Shown piece after piece: positions 7,288 to 14,413 of a stretch of DNA of 24,116 bases. A model generated the notes under the pieces. The model was given only the letters and a program-made list of their open reading frames with translations. It searched no databases and had not been told where the DNA came from. Each line of letters opens with the position of its first letter. The first letter of the stretch is position 1. A program made the position numbers and the translations under genes. Origin of the DNA: [Eubacterium] saphenum (GTDB lineage Bacteria > Bacillota > Clostridia > Oscillospirales > Ruminococcaceae); NCBI GenBank assembly GCA_004555855.1, contig SFJQ01000017.1, forward strand, positions 1-24,116. The letters are read 5' to 3'.

Positions 7288-7908
7288 ATGAAAGTTATAC
7301 TTGTAAACGGTTCACCCAAGGAAAAAGGCTGTACATACACGGCGCTTTGCGAGGTTGAAAAGGCGCTTCGGGCAAACGGCATCGAAACCGAGATTTTCTG
7401 GCTTGGAAAGGACGCGCTCGCGGGCTGTATCGGCTGCGGAGCATGCGGTAAAACGGGGAAGTGCTTTCGCGGCGACTGCGTGAACGATTTTGTCGAAAAG
7501 GCAAAGGACGCAGACGGCTTTGTTTTTGGCTCACCCGTTCATTACGCGGCGGCTTCCGGCGCGCTTACTTCGTTTATGGACAGGGCGTTTTTCTCGGGTA
7601 AGAAGTATCTTCTCGGCAAACCCGCGGCTGCCGTTGTCAGCTGCCGCAGAGGTGGCGCGTCCGCTGCGTTTGACCAGATAAACAAGTATTTCACGATAAG
7701 CTGTATGCCGATTGTATCCTCGCAGTACTGGAATCAGGTTCACGGAAGCACGCCCGAGGACGTCCTCAAGGACGAAGAGGGCTTGCAGACGATGAGAACG
7801 CTCGGCAACAATATGGCTTGGCTTTTGAAGTGCATTGAAGCGGGAAAAGCGTCGGGCGTTGATTTCCCTGCGCTTGAAACGCCGATTAAGACAAGTTTTA
7901 TTCGCTGA
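7288..7908 (+). CDS. NADPH-dependent FMN reductase / flavodoxin-like iron-sulfur flavoprotein
   Basis: A 206-residue flavodoxin-fold protein. The N-terminus VILVNGSPKEKGCTYTAL is the FMN phosphate-binding loop, GSPVHYAAASG the second flavin-contact loop. CIGCGACGKTGKCFRGDC carries several cysteines typical of the Isf-like group of iron-sulfur flavoproteins and of multimeric flavodoxin WrbA-like proteins. The probable role is electron transfer or reduction of flavin or quinone-like substrates; the real substrate is unknown. Translation starts at the ATG after a perfect AAGGAGG. whiA follows 23 bases later and probably shares its transcript. Confidence 0.88.
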   Translation: MKVILVNGSPKEKGCTYTALCEVEKALRANGIETEIFWLGKDALAGCIGCGACGKTGKCFRGDCVNDFVEKAKDADGFVFGSPVHYAAASGALTSFMDRAFFSGKKYLLGKPAAAVVSCRRGGASAAFDQINKYFTISCMPIVSSQYWNQVHGSTPEDVLKDEEGLQTMRTLGNNMAWLLKCIEAGKASGVDFPALETPIKTSFIR

Positions 7909-7931
7909 ATTTTTGTGTAAGCAGGTGCGCT

Positions 7932-8816
7932 ATGTCATTTTCTTCCGAGATAAAAACGCAGCTTTGCGCTGTCAAAGAGCTTTCCGAGCGCGAGATGACC
8001 GCGATGCTTTACGGTATGTTTTTCGCGGGGAAAAGCGTTTCGGGAAAGCCCGCTGTCCGAACGGAAAATCTTGAAATTTTTTCGGCGGCGCAGGGGCTTT
8101 GCGCGCGGGTTTTCAAAAACGAGCACTATGAAACGCGCCGTCTTGTTAAAAACGGCGGCTCGCTTTATACATTGAGCGTGAAGTCGGATTTTTTCGGTGA
8201 TTTTCTTTCGATAAACGAGAGCGTTATTTCGGGCAGCGATGATACCGCAAGCGCGTTTTTGCGGGGAATTTTCGTGTGCTGCGGATATGTGACAAACCCG
8301 CAAAAGGAGTATCACCTCGAGCTTGTTCTTCCCGAGAGCGAGCGTGCAGAGGTTCTCGCGGACTTTATCTCGGAGCACGGAATGTTCCTCAAAACCACCG
8401 AGCGCAAGTCGCAGACGGTTCTCTATTCAAAAACAAGCGAGCAGATTGAGGATTTTCTCACCTATATCGGCGCGGGTACGCACTCGCTTGAAATAATGCA
8501 GGTGAAGATTGAAAAGGACTTGCGAAATCGCGCGAACCGTTCGGTGAACTGCGACAGCGCAAATCTCGACAAAACTGTTGCCGCAAGCGAAAAAAGCTGC
8601 CGTGATATCGAGCTGGTGCTGGAGGAAATCGGTCCGGAAAATCTCAGCCCCGAGCTTCGCCAAACCGCGCTTTTGCGGTTGAATAACAGGGAAAGCTCGC
8701 TCTCGGAGCTTTGCGCGATGTTTGAAGAACCCATCAGCCGAAGCGGGCTGAATCACCGTTTGAAGAAGCTCTCGGCGCTTGCTTGTCAAATCCGCGAGGA
8801 GAAAGGCGAACGGTAA
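7932..8816 (+). CDS. whiA: DNA-binding protein WhiA
   Basis: A 294-residue protein with the WhiA layout: an N-terminal LAGLIDADG-homing-endonuclease-like fold (about residues 1-190, with AFLRGIFVCCGYV near 113-125) and a C-terminal helix-turn-helix (about 215-290, LSPELRQTALLRLNNRESSLSELC...ISRSGLNHRLKKL). In Streptomyces WhiA controls sporulation septation; in Firmicutes it affects cell division and chromosome segregation. The ribosome binding site (AGGTG) is weak. In many Firmicutes whiA lies in rapZ-yvcK-whiA; here yvcK is absent and a phage-type module plus a flavin reductase separate rapZ from whiA. Confidence 0.96.
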   Translation: MSFSSEIKTQLCAVKELSEREMTAMLYGMFFAGKSVSGKPAVRTENLEIFSAAQGLCARVFKNEHYETRRLVKNGGSLYTLSVKSDFFGDFLSINESVISGSDDTASAFLRGIFVCCGYVTNPQKEYHLELVLPESERAEVLADFISEHGMFLKTTERKSQTVLYSKTSEQIEDFLTYIGAGTHSLEIMQVKIEKDLRNRANRSVNCDSANLDKTVAASEKSCRDIELVLEEIGPENLSPELRQTALLRLNNRESSLSELCAMFEEPISRSGLNHRLKKLSALACQIREEKGER

Positions 8817-8826
8817 ATAAGTGAAT

Positions 8827-8868
8827 ATCCCCCTTTTTTCCGTGTAAAATAACGGTGAAAAGGGGGAT
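8827..8868 (+). promoter_or_regulatory. Hairpin covering the ferredoxin ribosome binding site
   Basis: CCCCCTTTT (8829-8837) pairs with AAAAGGGGG (8858-8866), and CCGT (8840-8843) with ACGG (8852-8855). The stem includes the G-run that serves as Shine-Dalgarno sequence for the ferredoxin ATG at 8873. It may act as the whiA terminator (short T-run after it), as a translational control element, or both. Confidence 0.55.
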
Positions 8869-8872
8869 TTTT

Positions 8873-9055
8873 ATGAAGATTGAAATTGACCGTGACGGGT
8901 GCATCAGCTGCGGACTGTGCGCGGAAATTTGTCCCGAGGTGTTTCGTATAGCCGAGGACGGGCTTTCTTCCGTCATTTCGGGCGCAAGCGGCTCGGACGA
9001 AAAAATTATCGAGGCTGCGGAGAACTGTCCCGTTGATGTAATCCATCTTGAATAA
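8873..9055 (+). CDS. Small mono-cluster ferredoxin
   Basis: A 60-residue electron carrier. C10, C13 and C16 (CISCGLC) plus C52 (ENCPVDVI) supply the four ligands of one [4Fe-4S] cluster, as in the monocluster ferredoxins; C20 is an extra cysteine next to proline. A second full CxxCxxC set is absent. The ATG at 8873 follows AGGGGG by six bases; an in-frame upstream ATG at 8855 would lie inside the hairpin loop and lacks a ribosome binding site. Partner enzymes cannot be read from the context. A terminator follows directly. Confidence 0.93.
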   Translation: MKIEIDRDGCISCGLCAEICPEVFRIAEDGLSSVISGASGSDEKIIEAAENCPVDVIHLE

Positions 9056-9058
9056 CTG

Positions 9059-9089
9059 AAAGCGGCGCGTTTTCGGACGTGCCGCTTTT
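9059..9089 (+). terminator. Intrinsic terminator after ferredoxin
   Basis: AAAGCGGC (9059-9066) pairs with GCCGCTTT (9081-9088); the stem is extended by GCGT/ACGT to 12 pairs around a TTTCGG loop and ends in TTTT. Confidence 0.8.
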
Positions 9090-9149
9090 GCCCGTTTTCC
9101 CGCCGGACTTGCTTTGCGGGAACTCACGGCATACCTTGCGAACAGTACA

Positions 9150-9249
9150 GGCTTCTGCGAAGCCTTGGCGATTTCGGCGGCATCGAGCCGCCGAAATCGC
9201 GCGGGTGCAGCCGCGCCCGTTGAAGCGGGACGTTCGCGGCTGCACCCGC
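9150..9249. repeat. Structured intergenic repeat, right copy 1 (hairpins C-B-A)
   Basis: Same unit as at 135-234 but in inverted orientation. Hairpin C: GGCTTC (9150-9155) with GAAGCC (9159-9164). Hairpin B: 14-base perfect arms at 9168-9181 and 9187-9200, loop ATCGA. Hairpin A: perfect 15-base arms at 9201-9215 and 9235-9249. Compared with the other copies, the arm sequences differ (for example CCGCG/CGCGG here, TCACG/CGTGA elsewhere) but both sides changed together, so pairing is kept. Confidence 0.9.
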
Positions 9250-9302
9250 ATTTGAGCCTGCTCTGTGCCTCGGAACAGACTTTGCTTTTTGCGGACTTTC
9301 AG

Positions 9303-9520
9303 GCGATTTTTCGGGCATCGAACCCGAAAAATCGCGCGGGTGCAGTCACGCCCGTTAAAGCGGGACGTGCGTGACTGCACCCGCACTGCTAAGGTTAGGT
9401 TGCTGAAAAGGGTTTGCGAATTTTTTCGCGTTCGCGAAAAAAAATTGGCAATGGTGGCGAAACTAGATTTCAAGTCGGTTTGAAAAACATTAGTTTGAGA
9501 AAATCCATTTTTTATGATTT
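9303..9520. repeat. Structured intergenic repeat, right copy 2 (hairpins B-A plus tail)
   Basis: Hairpin B: 13-base arms at 9303-9315 and 9323-9335. Hairpin A: perfect 15-base arms at 9336-9350 and 9370-9384. The tail (9385-9520) includes TTTTTTCGCG-TT-CGCGAAAAAA at 9421-9442. The reverse complement matches window positions 1-216 base for base except for scattered substitutions concentrated around 9450-9490. Hairpin C is missing in this copy. Confidence 0.92.
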
Positions 9521-9660
9521 GACGGCTTCGCCTTCAGTTCGCGGCTTCGTCGCGAGTGCCTCCGGCGGCTTGAAACCTTTTTCTGAAGAAAAAGGTTAAG
9601 GAAACCGAAGGTTTCACTGGCTTCCAAAAAGACTTTTTTCGCTTCGCGTGCTTAGAACCA
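9521..9660. repeat. Short hairpins in a gene-free stretch after the repeat
   Basis: No gene is seen in 9056-9678. This part holds AACCTTTTTC (9574-9583) with GAAAAAGGTT (9588-9597), loop TGAA, and GAAACC (9601-9606) with GGTTTC (9610-9615). It resembles intergenic repeat debris of gut Clostridia. The first hairpin could end minus-strand transcription from the sleC-like gene, but no clean T-run follows it on that strand. Confidence 0.45.
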
Positions 9661-9678
9661 ACTCCGCGAAAGTTTAGC

Positions 9679-11052
9679 TCAGCCCGTTCTTTCCGTTCCA
9701 AATCTGATGAAATTGTACTCCTTCGCCGCCGTATCCCACGTCAGCGCCCCGACAACCCCCGTCGGCTCAATCCCGTAAAGCCGCTGAAACGTCATCACCG
9801 CACGCTCCGTTTCCGGCCCGAAATACCCCGTCGCTTCAATCACGGGAATTTGCCCGATATTCTGCCCGATTACCCGCAGATACGTCTGAAACTCTTTTAC
9901 ATCGTCATTTCGCATACCGGGAGTTAAATTGAATCCCGGATAAAGCGCCGCCGTTGCTCCCGCGTAACCCTCGGGCAGATTGTTCACAATATTTCGGTAA
10001 ATCTCGTTTATCAGCTCCCACGTCCTGAAATCCACAACTCCGTCGGGATTTAACCCGTAAAACCGCTCAAAAGCGCGAACCTGATTATCCATCGCCGAAT
10101 TGAACACGCCGTCCGAAGTAACCATCGGAATTTCGGGATTGAAATACGCGATAACGTTCAGATAGTACTGAACAATCCGCACGCGCTCGCCGTAATCGCC
10201 TTGGCGCAGGTCTTTCTCGAAAATGTTCGACACTTCTTCTTGCGTAAGCCCCTCGCTCGTCAGCTCCGACAAACCCTTGACTGCCGTGAAAATGTACTTA
10301 ATCTGATACCACGTCGATTTGTTGACAATTCCCGTCTGCGGCAGCCCGAAAACGCCTTGGAAAACGCGCACAGCTTCAACCGTGCTCTCGCCGTAAATTC
10401 CGTTCGCGGGAACGATTTTCGGTATCGCAGGGTAATTTGTGCTTATTCTGTTCAGTTCAACTTGAATTGCCCGCACCTCGTTTCCCGTTGAACCAAACCC
10501 AAACGGCGTTCCCGGATAACTCGGGATATTCGGCGAAATCGGCGCGTTGTACACGATATCGATGTCATTTCCGTAATAGAATTGCAGCATCTCATACGGC
10601 GTGTAGCCGCGATTTGCGAGCGTTACCGTGCCCCATTGCGAAAGTCCCTGACAAGTCACGGTTGTGCCGTTGCAGAAAGCCGTGAAAAGCGGCTCAACGC
10701 TGCCTCTCCTGACAACATAATTGTTGAAAATCTCATCGACAATTCTGCTGATGTTCTCAAACACATCGCGCCCGTTGACAAACGCTTGGTCGTACTGCGT
10801 GGAGTTTGTGATGTCGAAATTGTAGCCGCGGCTTCTGTACCACTCGGTGTAAACGCGGTTCAGCGCAAAGGATATCTGAACGTAAATGTTGGCTCTGAGA
10901 GCCGCTTCGGGCCATGTCGGGAAAATCTCGCTCGAGGCGACGTTTTTTATGTAATTCGGGAAAGTTAGCGTGACGTTCTGCGCGTTTGAGTTGGGCGGTC
11001 CGAGGTGAACCGTGATGTTTTCGGGGACAAAAGGGAGATTTGCTTCAGGCAT
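9679..11052 (-). CDS. SleC-like spore cortex-lytic protein (SpoIID-fold domain plus three peptidoglycan-binding domains)
   Basis: A 457-residue protein. Residues 12-170 match the SpoIID/SleC lytic-transglycosylase-like domain: PENITVHLGPP, then YIKNVASSEIFPTWPEAALRAN with the probable catalytic E42, then TEWYRSRGYNFDITNSTQYDQAF. Three PG_binding_1 repeats follow at about 188-258, 284-350 and 378-447, each ending in a D/TG(V/I)V...TW motif. Clostridial SleC degrades spore cortex during germination and has one such repeat. No signal peptide is seen, as in a protein packaged inside the spore. The ATG at 11052 overlaps the upstream gene by eight bases, with GGAGG eight bases before it, so translation is coupled. 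Confidence 0.85.
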   Translation of the reverse strand: MPEANLPFVPENITVHLGPPNSNAQNVTLTFPNYIKNVASSEIFPTWPEAALRANIYVQISFALNRVYTEWYRSRGYNFDITNSTQYDQAFVNGRDVFENISRIVDEIFNNYVVRRGSVEPLFTAFCNGTTVTCQGLSQWGTVTLANRGYTPYEMLQFYYGNDIDIVYNAPISPNIPSYPGTPFGFGSTGNEVRAIQVELNRISTNYPAIPKIVPANGIYGESTVEAVRVFQGVFGLPQTGIVNKSTWYQIKYIFTAVKGLSELTSEGLTQEEVSNIFEKDLRQGDYGERVRIVQYYLNVIAYFNPEIPMVTSDGVFNSAMDNQVRAFERFYGLNPDGVVDFRTWELINEIYRNIVNNLPEGYAGATAALYPGFNLTPGMRNDDVKEFQTYLRVIGQNIGQIPVIEATGYFGPETERAVMTFQRLYGIEPTGVVGALTWDTAAKEYNFIRFGTERTG

Positions 11053-12199
11053 TTTCGTTCACCTCCGTGATATTCTCGGTCATCTGCTCTTCGGTGGGAA
11101 CCATCGCCGTGCGCTGAACCGAGTTTACTCCGTCAAATACGGGTATTCCGGTGTACCTGATTGCCGCGTAGCCGTTTTTGGTGACGACCGCGTCATAAAG
11201 CGCGAATGGCTGGATTTTGTTTCCGCTGTCAAGGGAGAGATTTTTCTCGGGCGCGGGGAGGGTTATCGGCGCGGTCTGCCCGCTCATATCGGTCGTGAGC
11301 GTGCTGAACGTGTGTGTTTCGCCGCCGATTTGCTTTGTTATGATAATTTTTGCGCCGACAACAGGAAGCGCTTCTCTCGCGGTGTACACGCGAAATGACA
11401 TTGTGCCTCTGCCGGTGTTTTTGCTCTCAAAATCCGCAAAATCCGCGTAAACAGGCTCGGGGAAATTGCCCGGCTCGGTTTGACTGCCCTCGCGAACGAT
11501 ATCTTCTCGGGAGTTTTCGGGCGTGCGTTCATCGGGGAAGCTGCGCCCTGTGAGCTGCTCGCCGTACTCCGTGCCGCTTATCGGCTGTCGGTTCAAGCCC
11601 TCGGCGCGTTCCTCGGAAACCGTTCCCCCTGCGGCAAAATCAGCGCGCGGCGTTGGCGGGGAATTGTCCGTGACGCCCGAAGCGCCCGGCGAAGACTCGT
11701 TGTTCTCGGGCAGGCTCTCGTTCGTGATATCCTCGCGCGTCTGCTCAAAGGACGGAATTTCGGTGAATCGAGGGTTGTCTGTGATATCATCGTCCGATTC
11801 GGCGGCTTGCCTTGTCGGATAACCGTCCGCAATCGCCGAAGGATTTTCCGGCTCGTTCATCTCGGGAGCGGGAAACTCGGGTTCTTCGGGAGCTTCATTT
11901 TCCTCATCAGCCTGTTCGGTCATTTCCTCGGAAACAGGTTTCGTTGGTACTTGTTCCGCAGCAGCTGTTTCCTCGGGAACCAGTTCCGTTGGAACCTGTT
12001 CCGTTGGAGCGGACTGCGACGGATTTTCGGCAAGCCGCGAGAAAATCTCGTCAATCTGCGCGCCCTCGTCCACATATCCGATAACCTGCGGAGTGCGCTT
12101 TTTCTCGGTACGCGGCTCGGGAGCGGGCGCAGGCCGGCTCTTGCTCATATCCATAAGCTCCTTTTTGTAGCGCTCTATCAGCTTTTTCATATCGTCCAT
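11045..12199 (-). CDS. SleC prodomain-like protein with acidic linker and beta-sandwich domain
   Basis: A 384-residue protein. Residues 1-60 are helical and basic/acidic (MDDMKKLIERYKKEL). Residues 60-260 are a long Glu/Pro/Thr-rich low-complexity linker with degenerate repeats such as EQVPTELVPEE and EQVPTKPVSEE. From about 266, TMSFRVYTAREALPVVGAKIIIT, LTTDMSGQTAPITLPAP and YDAVVTKNGYAAIRYTGIPVF form a carboxypeptidase-regulatory-like beta domain that resembles the N-terminal propiece of clostridial SleC. The downstream overlapping gene carries the lytic part, so the pair may be a split SleC. The ATG at 12199 follows GGAGG (12211-12207); an upstream in-frame start at 12271 has no ribosome binding site. 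Function is inferred from layout. Confidence 0.75.
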   Translation of the reverse strand: MDDMKKLIERYKKELMDMSKSRPAPAPEPRTEKKRTPQVIGYVDEGAQIDEIFSRLAENPSQSAPTEQVPTELVPEETAAAEQVPTKPVSEEMTEQADEENEAPEEPEFPAPEMNEPENPSAIADGYPTRQAAESDDDITDNPRFTEIPSFEQTREDITNESLPENNESSPGASGVTDNSPPTPRADFAAGGTVSEERAEGLNRQPISGTEYGEQLTGRSFPDERTPENSREDIVREGSQTEPGNFPEPVYADFADFESKNTGRGTMSFRVYTAREALPVVGAKIIITKQIGGETHTFSTLTTDMSGQTAPITLPAPEKNLSLDSGNKIQPFALYDAVVTKNGYAAIRYTGIPVFDGVNSVQRTAMVPTEEQMTENITEVNENA

Positions 12200-12324
12200 A
12201 AGATAACCTCCGATAAAAATTTCGTGTGTTTTAGAAAATATATGCAAAAAATTGCAGTAAAATGCAGTCAAAGGTGTGCTAACATTTACTTGAAATCCGA
12301 AATACTTTAAAAGGAGTGTGACTT

Positions 12325-12591
12325 ATGCAGCGAAAAAACGCAAAAACCTCGGTTAAGGATTTTTTCGACGCAAACGCAGCAAAATTTATCAAATTCGGCA
12401 AAACCTTTATCGCAAATCTCACCGATGAAGCGCTTATCAACGAGCTTGCCCAAAAGGATTTGGAAAAGCTGGCGAAGGTGTTCAAGCTGGTTTTTGAAAT
12501 TCTCGGCGAAAATACCCGCGACGACGCTTCGGAAAAGGCTGCTGAGCTTATCGCAGCCTATACTTCTCTCACGGAGGATGACGAGAAATGA
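12325..12591 (+). CDS. Small helical protein preceding terminase (possible small-terminase role)
   Basis: An 88-residue, lysine- and glutamate-rich, probably all-helical protein that I do not recognise by motif. It has a good ribosome binding site (AAAAGGAG) and its TGA overlaps the ATG of the terminase large subunit (ATGA). Position and coupling are those of a small terminase subunit, but no DNA-binding helix-turn-helix is evident, so the role is a guess. Confidence 0.7.
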   Translation: MQRKNAKTSVKDFFDANAAKFIKFGKTFIANLTDEALINELAQKDLEKLAKVFKLVFEILGENTRDDASEKAAELIAAYTSLTEDDEK

Positions 12592-13814
12592 CCTTTTCGC
12601 CAAAACAGGAACAGGCGCTTCTGTTGCTCAAAAACGGCGGCCTGAAGCGCATCAACATCTTTGAAGGCAGCGTCCGAAGCGGAAAAACCTTCATATCGAT
12701 TGTGATGTGGGGGCTTTGGGTTGCCGCTTCGCCGAAAGACGGCGCGTACCTTATGTCCGCGAAAACGCTCAGCACGCTAAAACGCAACGTCCTCGAGCCT
12801 ATGCGCGCACTTTTCGGCGACTGCTTCACTTACAGCACGGCAAAAAAGGAGGGCTTGCTTTTCGGGCGCAGGATTTTTCTTGAAGGTGCAGCCAATGCCG
12901 AGAGTGAGAGCAAAATCCGCGGAATGACGCTCAACGGCGCTTACTGCGATGAGCTTACGCTGTTCTCGGAGGACTTTTTCGTGATGCTGCTCTCGCGATT
13001 GTCCGAAAAAGGCGCGAAGCTGTTTGCGACAACAAATCCTGATGACCCGAATCACTGGGTTAAACGCGACTATCTCGACAACAAATCGGTGGATTTGCTC
13101 GCGTTGAAGTTTCGCCTTGACGACAATATTTTTCTCCCGAAAAAATATGTCGATCAGCTCAAAAACGAGTTCAGCGGAGTGTTCTACGACAGATTTATCC
13201 TCGGCGAGTGGACGGCTGCCGAGGGGCGAATTTACGATGGCTTCGGGAAAAGCCATATTATTTCTATCGGGGAACTTCGCGAAAAAACCGCGCAAAACCC
13301 GATTGTACATTCGGTTATCGGCGTGGATTACGGCGGGAGCGGGTCAAGCTCGGCTTTCGCGCACGTTGGCTTTGACGCGGGCTTCAAAAACGTCTACGTC
13401 CTGTCGGAGTACTTCGACAGCAAAAATCGCTCTGCCGAGTGCCTGATAAACGCTTTTCGGGATTTTGTCCGCGATGAAAAAGAGAAATTCCCGACACTTA
13501 CAACTGCGTTCTGCGACAGCGCCGAGCAGCTTTTAATCAAGAGCTTTCGCGGAGCTGTCAGGATTGAGGTGAAAAACGCGCTCAAAAAGCCGATTAACAC
13601 GCGGATAAATATGCTTGGCAGACTGATTTCCGCGAACAGGTTTTTCGTTCTCGACCACTGCCCGCACACCATCGAAGCAATTCGCGGCGCTCTCTGGGAC
13701 GCGCGCAGCCTTCACCAAAACCGTCGCCTTGACAACGGCACAACAAACATCGACAGCCTTGACGCTCTCGAATACGCTTTTGAGCGGTTTGAGCGCCAGC
13801 TTTTCCGAGTGTAG
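12588..13814 (+). CDS. Phage terminase large subunit (PBSX/Terminase_3 type)
   Basis: A 408-residue DNA-packaging motor protein. The ATPase half has Walker A GSVRSGKT (27-34), Walker B ending in D121-E122 (NGAYCDELTLF) and the coupling motif FATTNPDDPNHW (146-156). The nuclease half has acidic residues at D247 (IGVDYGGSGSS), D310 (AFCDSAEQ) and D389/D392 (NIDSLDALEYAF), the RNase H-like arrangement. All key residues are present and the length is near normal, so it looks intact. No portal, capsid or tail genes are in the window. No plus-strand terminator with a T-run follows. It is a prophage remnant or a maintained solitary gene. Confidence 0.92.
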   Translation: MTFSPKQEQALLLLKNGGLKRINIFEGSVRSGKTFISIVMWGLWVAASPKDGAYLMSAKTLSTLKRNVLEPMRALFGDCFTYSTAKKEGLLFGRRIFLEGAANAESESKIRGMTLNGAYCDELTLFSEDFFVMLLSRLSEKGAKLFATTNPDDPNHWVKRDYLDNKSVDLLALKFRLDDNIFLPKKYVDQLKNEFSGVFYDRFILGEWTAAEGRIYDGFGKSHIISIGELREKTAQNPIVHSVIGVDYGGSGSSSAFAHVGFDAGFKNVYVLSEYFDSKNRSAECLINAFRDFVRDEKEKFPTLTTAFCDSAEQLLIKSFRGAVRIEVKNALKKPINTRINMLGRLISANRFFVLDHCPHTIEAIRGALWDARSLHQNRRLDNGTTNIDSLDALEYAFERFERQLFRV

Positions 13815-13819
13815 CGCAC

Positions 13820-13848
13820 AAAAAAAGCTCCCGAAGAAATTCGGGAGC
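13820..13848 (-). terminator. Minus-strand intrinsic terminator (end of candidate small RNA)
   Basis: GCTCCCGAA (13827-13835) pairs with TTCGGGAGC (13840-13848) around GAAA/TTTC. The seven A at 13820-13826 give a T-run only for minus-strand transcripts, so this terminates RNA coming from 13990, not the terminase mRNA. Confidence 0.82.
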
Positions 13849-13990
13849 AAATCGCCGCGCAGTGGAAAAGTGTGAAGGTTGTGCAATTGACATCAGATAT
13901 ATGTATAACCGCGCGACTGTTAAAATGGAAGGGGCGAGGACTCGAAGCTACGTCGTTGCCGCCGCAGGAGAACTGCTTTCCTGTCCTCTT
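13820..13990 (-). ncRNA. Candidate small RNA of about 170 nt, class unknown
   Basis: A minus-strand promoter (TTGACT at 14024-14019, 16-base spacer, TAAAAT at 14002-13997) and a strong minus-strand terminator (13848-13820) delimit a transcript starting near 13990. No credible protein is encoded. Near the 5' end GAGGAC (13987-13982) can pair with GTCCTC (13941-13936), enclosing GCAG/CTGC and a GC-rich stretch. The size fits 6S RNA or another regulatory RNA, but I do not recognise a known consensus. A tRNA and a signal recognition particle RNA were considered and not supported. Confidence 0.5.
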
Positions 13991-13996
13991 AATGCT

Positions 13997-14024
13997 ATTT
14001 TACCATATTTTTCGCAAAAGTCAA
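13997..14024 (-). promoter_or_regulatory. Promoter of the candidate small RNA
   Basis: On the minus strand, TTGACT (14024-14019), 16-base spacer, TAAAAT (14002-13997) preceded by TGG. The four TTACA repeats at 14040-14086 lie just upstream of the -35 box. Confidence 0.6.
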
Positions 14025-14039
14025 CCTTTATTACAAAAC

Positions 14040-14086
14040 TGTAATTATATTGTAATCGTTTTGCAAGATTTGTAATCATTCTGTAA
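14040..14086 (-). promoter_or_regulatory. Four TTACA direct repeats (PhoP/OmpR-type site candidate)
   Basis: On the minus strand TTACA occurs at 14086-14082, 14075-14071, 14055-14051 and 14044-14040, that is with steps of 11, 20 and 11 bases. Pairs of TT(A/C/T)ACA-like hexamers with an 11-base period are the known layout of Firmicute PhoP boxes. The arrangement sits directly upstream of the minus-strand promoter. The identity of the regulator is inferred; the rest of 14090-14330 is A/T-rich with nothing else I can name. Confidence 0.45.
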
Positions 14087-14331
14087 GAAAAATTCACTTT
14101 GGAATTGCAGCATATTTCTTTGGAAAATGAAAGAAGTTTGCGATATAAATTCAAAAATGGAAATTTTCCCGCTGTGCCTGCAGCACAAACCGTTGTGTTG
14201 TTTGTGTACAATTTACGGCGTGAGGATTGTGTTTTAGCTATATTGATATGTGCAGGTTGTATATTTTAAACGGGAGTTTTGGTGAAATAAAACATATTAT
14301 GACGGTATTTTTGTGCTTGAACTATAATCGG

Positions 14332-14360
14332 TTGACTTTTGCTTTGGACTTTGGTATAAT
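14332..14360 (+). promoter_or_regulatory. Promoter of the pyrimidine ABC transporter operon
   Basis: TTGACT (14332-14337), 17-base spacer, TATAAT (14355-14360) preceded by TTGG. Transcription should start near 14367, giving a leader of about 115 bases that contains the terminator hairpin at 14414-14455. Confidence 0.82.
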
Positions 14361-14413
14361 TAACGTGTAAGAAGAAATTGCAAGAAAAGAAAATCAAAAA
14401 TTCATTTTGAACG

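Noticed and set aside
12241..12318. Promoters for the small terminase-linked gene and for the sleC-like pair
   Set aside because: TTGCAG, TTGAAA and TTGACT hexamers are present, but none has a matching -10 box at 16-18 bases.
13887..13892. TTGACA on the plus strand in the gene-free stretch, as a promoter for a plus-strand RNA
   Set aside because: No -10 box at the right distance and no plus-strand terminator; the minus-strand signals are better.
13920..13990. tRNA-like TTCGAGTCC stretch on the minus strand
   Set aside because: The flanking bases do not form a T-arm or a seven-pair acceptor stem, so no tRNA can be drawn.
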